Source: CAZUNO01 sp964621445 [NCBI: Candidatus Hadarchaeota archaeon] (GTDB taxonomy: Archaea > CAYQAE01 > CAYVLA01). Taken from it: a DNA stretch of 64,000 bases. Positions 62,950-64,000 of the stretch are shown here, piece by piece. Numbering within the stretch: position 1 is the stretch's first letter; each line of letters opens with the position of its first letter. The stretch spans positions 1-64,000 of the forward strand of contig CAZUNO010000016.1 in the NCBI GenBank assembly GCA_964621445.1, in the 5' to 3' direction. Both the position numbers and the translations under genes were made by a program. Below the pieces are notes generated by a model. The model was not told the origin of the DNA, did no database searches, and worked only from the letters and a program-made list of their open reading frames with translations.

Positions 62950-64000
62950 ATGATAGATGTACGAGAGACGGGTGCGCTGGGCGATGGAGAGACCAAGGAT
63001 ACTCAGGCCATACAGACTGCAATTGACGCTTGCCAGGAGAACGGAGGGGGGACCGTCCATTTTCCTGCCGGAAGGTATCTTTCAGGAACCATCACCATGG
63101 GCAGTAATGTGATTCTCCATCTCGATGGTGGGGCAAAACTGCTGGCCTCAAGGGACCCCAGTGACTACCCCGAATCCCGGGCCCTTTTGTGGGCCGAGGA
63201 CGAGGAAAACCTGTCCATCATGGGTACGGGGACCATCGACGGCCAGACCACGGCCGATCTGGGAAGGAGGCCCGGGCATGCCGGGGAGGAGAAGCCCTCC
63301 TTCAGGACCAGGATGGCTCTATTTGAAAATTGCGAGAAGCTCCGGGTGCGGGATGTGACCATGCAGAACAGCGACTCCTGGACCCTTCACCTTCGACATT
63401 GCCAGGACGCCGTCGTGGACGGGGTGACAGTGCTCAACAACTATTTCAGGACGAATACCGACGGCATCAACCCGGATACCTGCCAAAACGTACGTATCTC
63501 GAACTGCCACATCGTGGCCGGGGATGACTGCATCTGCCTAAAATCCCGGGACGGGGGTTCATGCGAGGACATCGTGGTTACCAATTGCACCACTGAGTCC
63601 ATAGCCACGGCCATAAAACTGGGCACCGAGTCCAGCGGGGATTTCCGCGACATCCTGGTCAACAACTGCACGATACGTAACTCAACGGTGGGACTGGGGA
63701 TCTTCGTCAAGGACGGGGGGACCGTGGAACGGGTTACCTTCTCGAACATCTCCATCCGCACCCTGGATGACCCCGCCCTGGTCAACGCCCCCCGACTTGG
63801 GGAGGCTATTTACCCAATTTTCTTCGACCTGGAGAGAAGGACCGATGAATCCCCGGTAGGAGAGATTAGGGACGTTTCCGTTAGCAATATCCATATTCGC
63901 AGCGAAAACGGGGTTCTGATACAGGGTATGGAGGAGAGTCCCATTCTAGGGCTGTCCATGGAAAACGTTAATTTCAGGGTGAACCGTGGATTTGACTTCT
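62950..64000 (+). CDS. GH28 polygalacturonase-family glycoside hydrolase, partial
   Basis: Starts at ATG 62950 (MIDVRETGALGDGETKDTQAIQ) with a TATA-like AGATATACG about 40 bases upstream; an in-frame ATG at 62917 is also possible. Open to the right edge (350 codons). Pectate-lyase-like N-terminus (ALGDG...D, IQTAIDACQENGGGTVHFP) and GH28 catalytic motifs NTDGINPD, AGDDCICLKS, and the later K in ATAIKLGTES. No signal peptide. Hydrolyses galacturonan-type or other uronic-acid oligosaccharides, likely after import. Rare in archaea. Confidence 0.9.
   Translation, partial: MIDVRETGALGDGETKDTQAIQTAIDACQENGGGTVHFPAGRYLSGTITMGSNVILHLDGGAKLLASRDPSDYPESRALLWAEDEENLSIMGTGTIDGQTTADLGRRPGHAGEEKPSFRTRMALFENCEKLRVRDVTMQNSDSWTLHLRHCQDAVVDGVTVLNNYFRTNTDGINPDTCQNVRISNCHIVAGDDCICLKSRDGGSCEDIVVTNCTTESIATAIKLGTESSGDFRDILVNNCTIRNSTVGLGIFVKDGGTVERVTFSNISIRTLDDPALVNAPRLGEAIYPIFFDLERRTDESPVGEIRDVSVSNIHIRSENGVLIQGMEESPILGLSMENVNFRVNRGFDF

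Overview
The window is archaeal chromosomal DNA. The clearest markers are a TFIIB-type initiation factor, an SRP (7S) RNA with the archaeal/eukaryotic Alu-type 5' domain, an archaeal cluster of Era-like GTPase + DUF2073 + Zn-ribbon DUF2072 + COG1031 radical SAM protein, an ADP-dependent sugar kinase, a MptN/RimK-like ATP-grasp ligase and TATA-like promoters. The mix (FprA flavoprotein, AOR with MoaD, complete Hyp maturation set, DnaK/DnaJ/GrpE) suggests an anaerobic, probably hydrogen-metabolising euryarchaeote, perhaps of the Thermoplasmatota; that placement is inference. TTG starts are common. I see no tRNA, rRNA, CRISPR array, transposase or integrase.

Layout. 1-1403: frameshifted secreted repeat protein running off the left edge. 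1457-4768: FprA, TFB, DapA-family lyase. 4876-9211: GTPase/DUF2073/Zn-ribbon/radical SAM operon, ending in the first of three paralogous membrane-anchored proteins. 9390-14784: ABC ATPase, LarE-like sulfur transferase, two HAD phosphatases, DUF4097-like membrane protein, sugar isomerase-like TIM barrel. 14865-15437: an unlisted 52-residue ribbon-helix-helix gene and a non-coding stretch with inverted repeats. 15438-21060: phosphoesterase fusion, sulfatase, GHKL ATPase/HExxH fusion, ATP-grasp ligase. 21082-24625: multi-OB membrane protein, then AOR and MoaD. 24725-30507: two membrane proteins and hypE-hypD-hypC opposed to hypF. 30512-33704: FG-GAP propeller and a broken DUF3604 (PHP-like) gene. 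33745-36598: a tight operon of NikR-like regulator, PD-(D/E)XK nuclease, ModE-like regulator and paralog 2. 36601-43039: bPH2, TIGR00266, DUF2330-like and helical-repeat proteins, then two amidohydrolases flanking paralog 3. 43232-48127: branched-chain amino acid synthesis (ilvC facing cimA-ilvB-ilvN). About 48130-48484: SRP RNA. 48550-51094: SpoIIM-like/TPR/helical operon. 51360-53355: ADP-dependent kinase and thymidylate kinase-like gene. 53608-55662: small protein, membrane protein, methyltransferase. 55784-59520: grpE-dnaK-dnaJ. 59564-64000: flavoprotein, secreted beta-propeller, and a GH28 polygalacturonase-family gene cut by the right edge.

How it fits together: the hyp genes and the LarE-like protein suggest nickel-enzyme maturation, although no hydrogenase structural gene is here. 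AOR, FprA and the iron-sulfur flavoprotein suit anaerobic redox and oxygen defence. Sulfatase, GH28, TIM-barrel isomerase, DUF3604 and surface propeller proteins point to use of sulfated or uronic-acid polysaccharides. The best candidates for undescribed biology are the GHKL/HExxH fusion with its ATP-grasp neighbour, the three-member anchored family, and the regulator-nuclease-regulator-paralog operon. Genes near 1 kb and 33 kb carry frame breaks and a third near 34.9 kb lacks a normal start, so local sequence error must be excluded.
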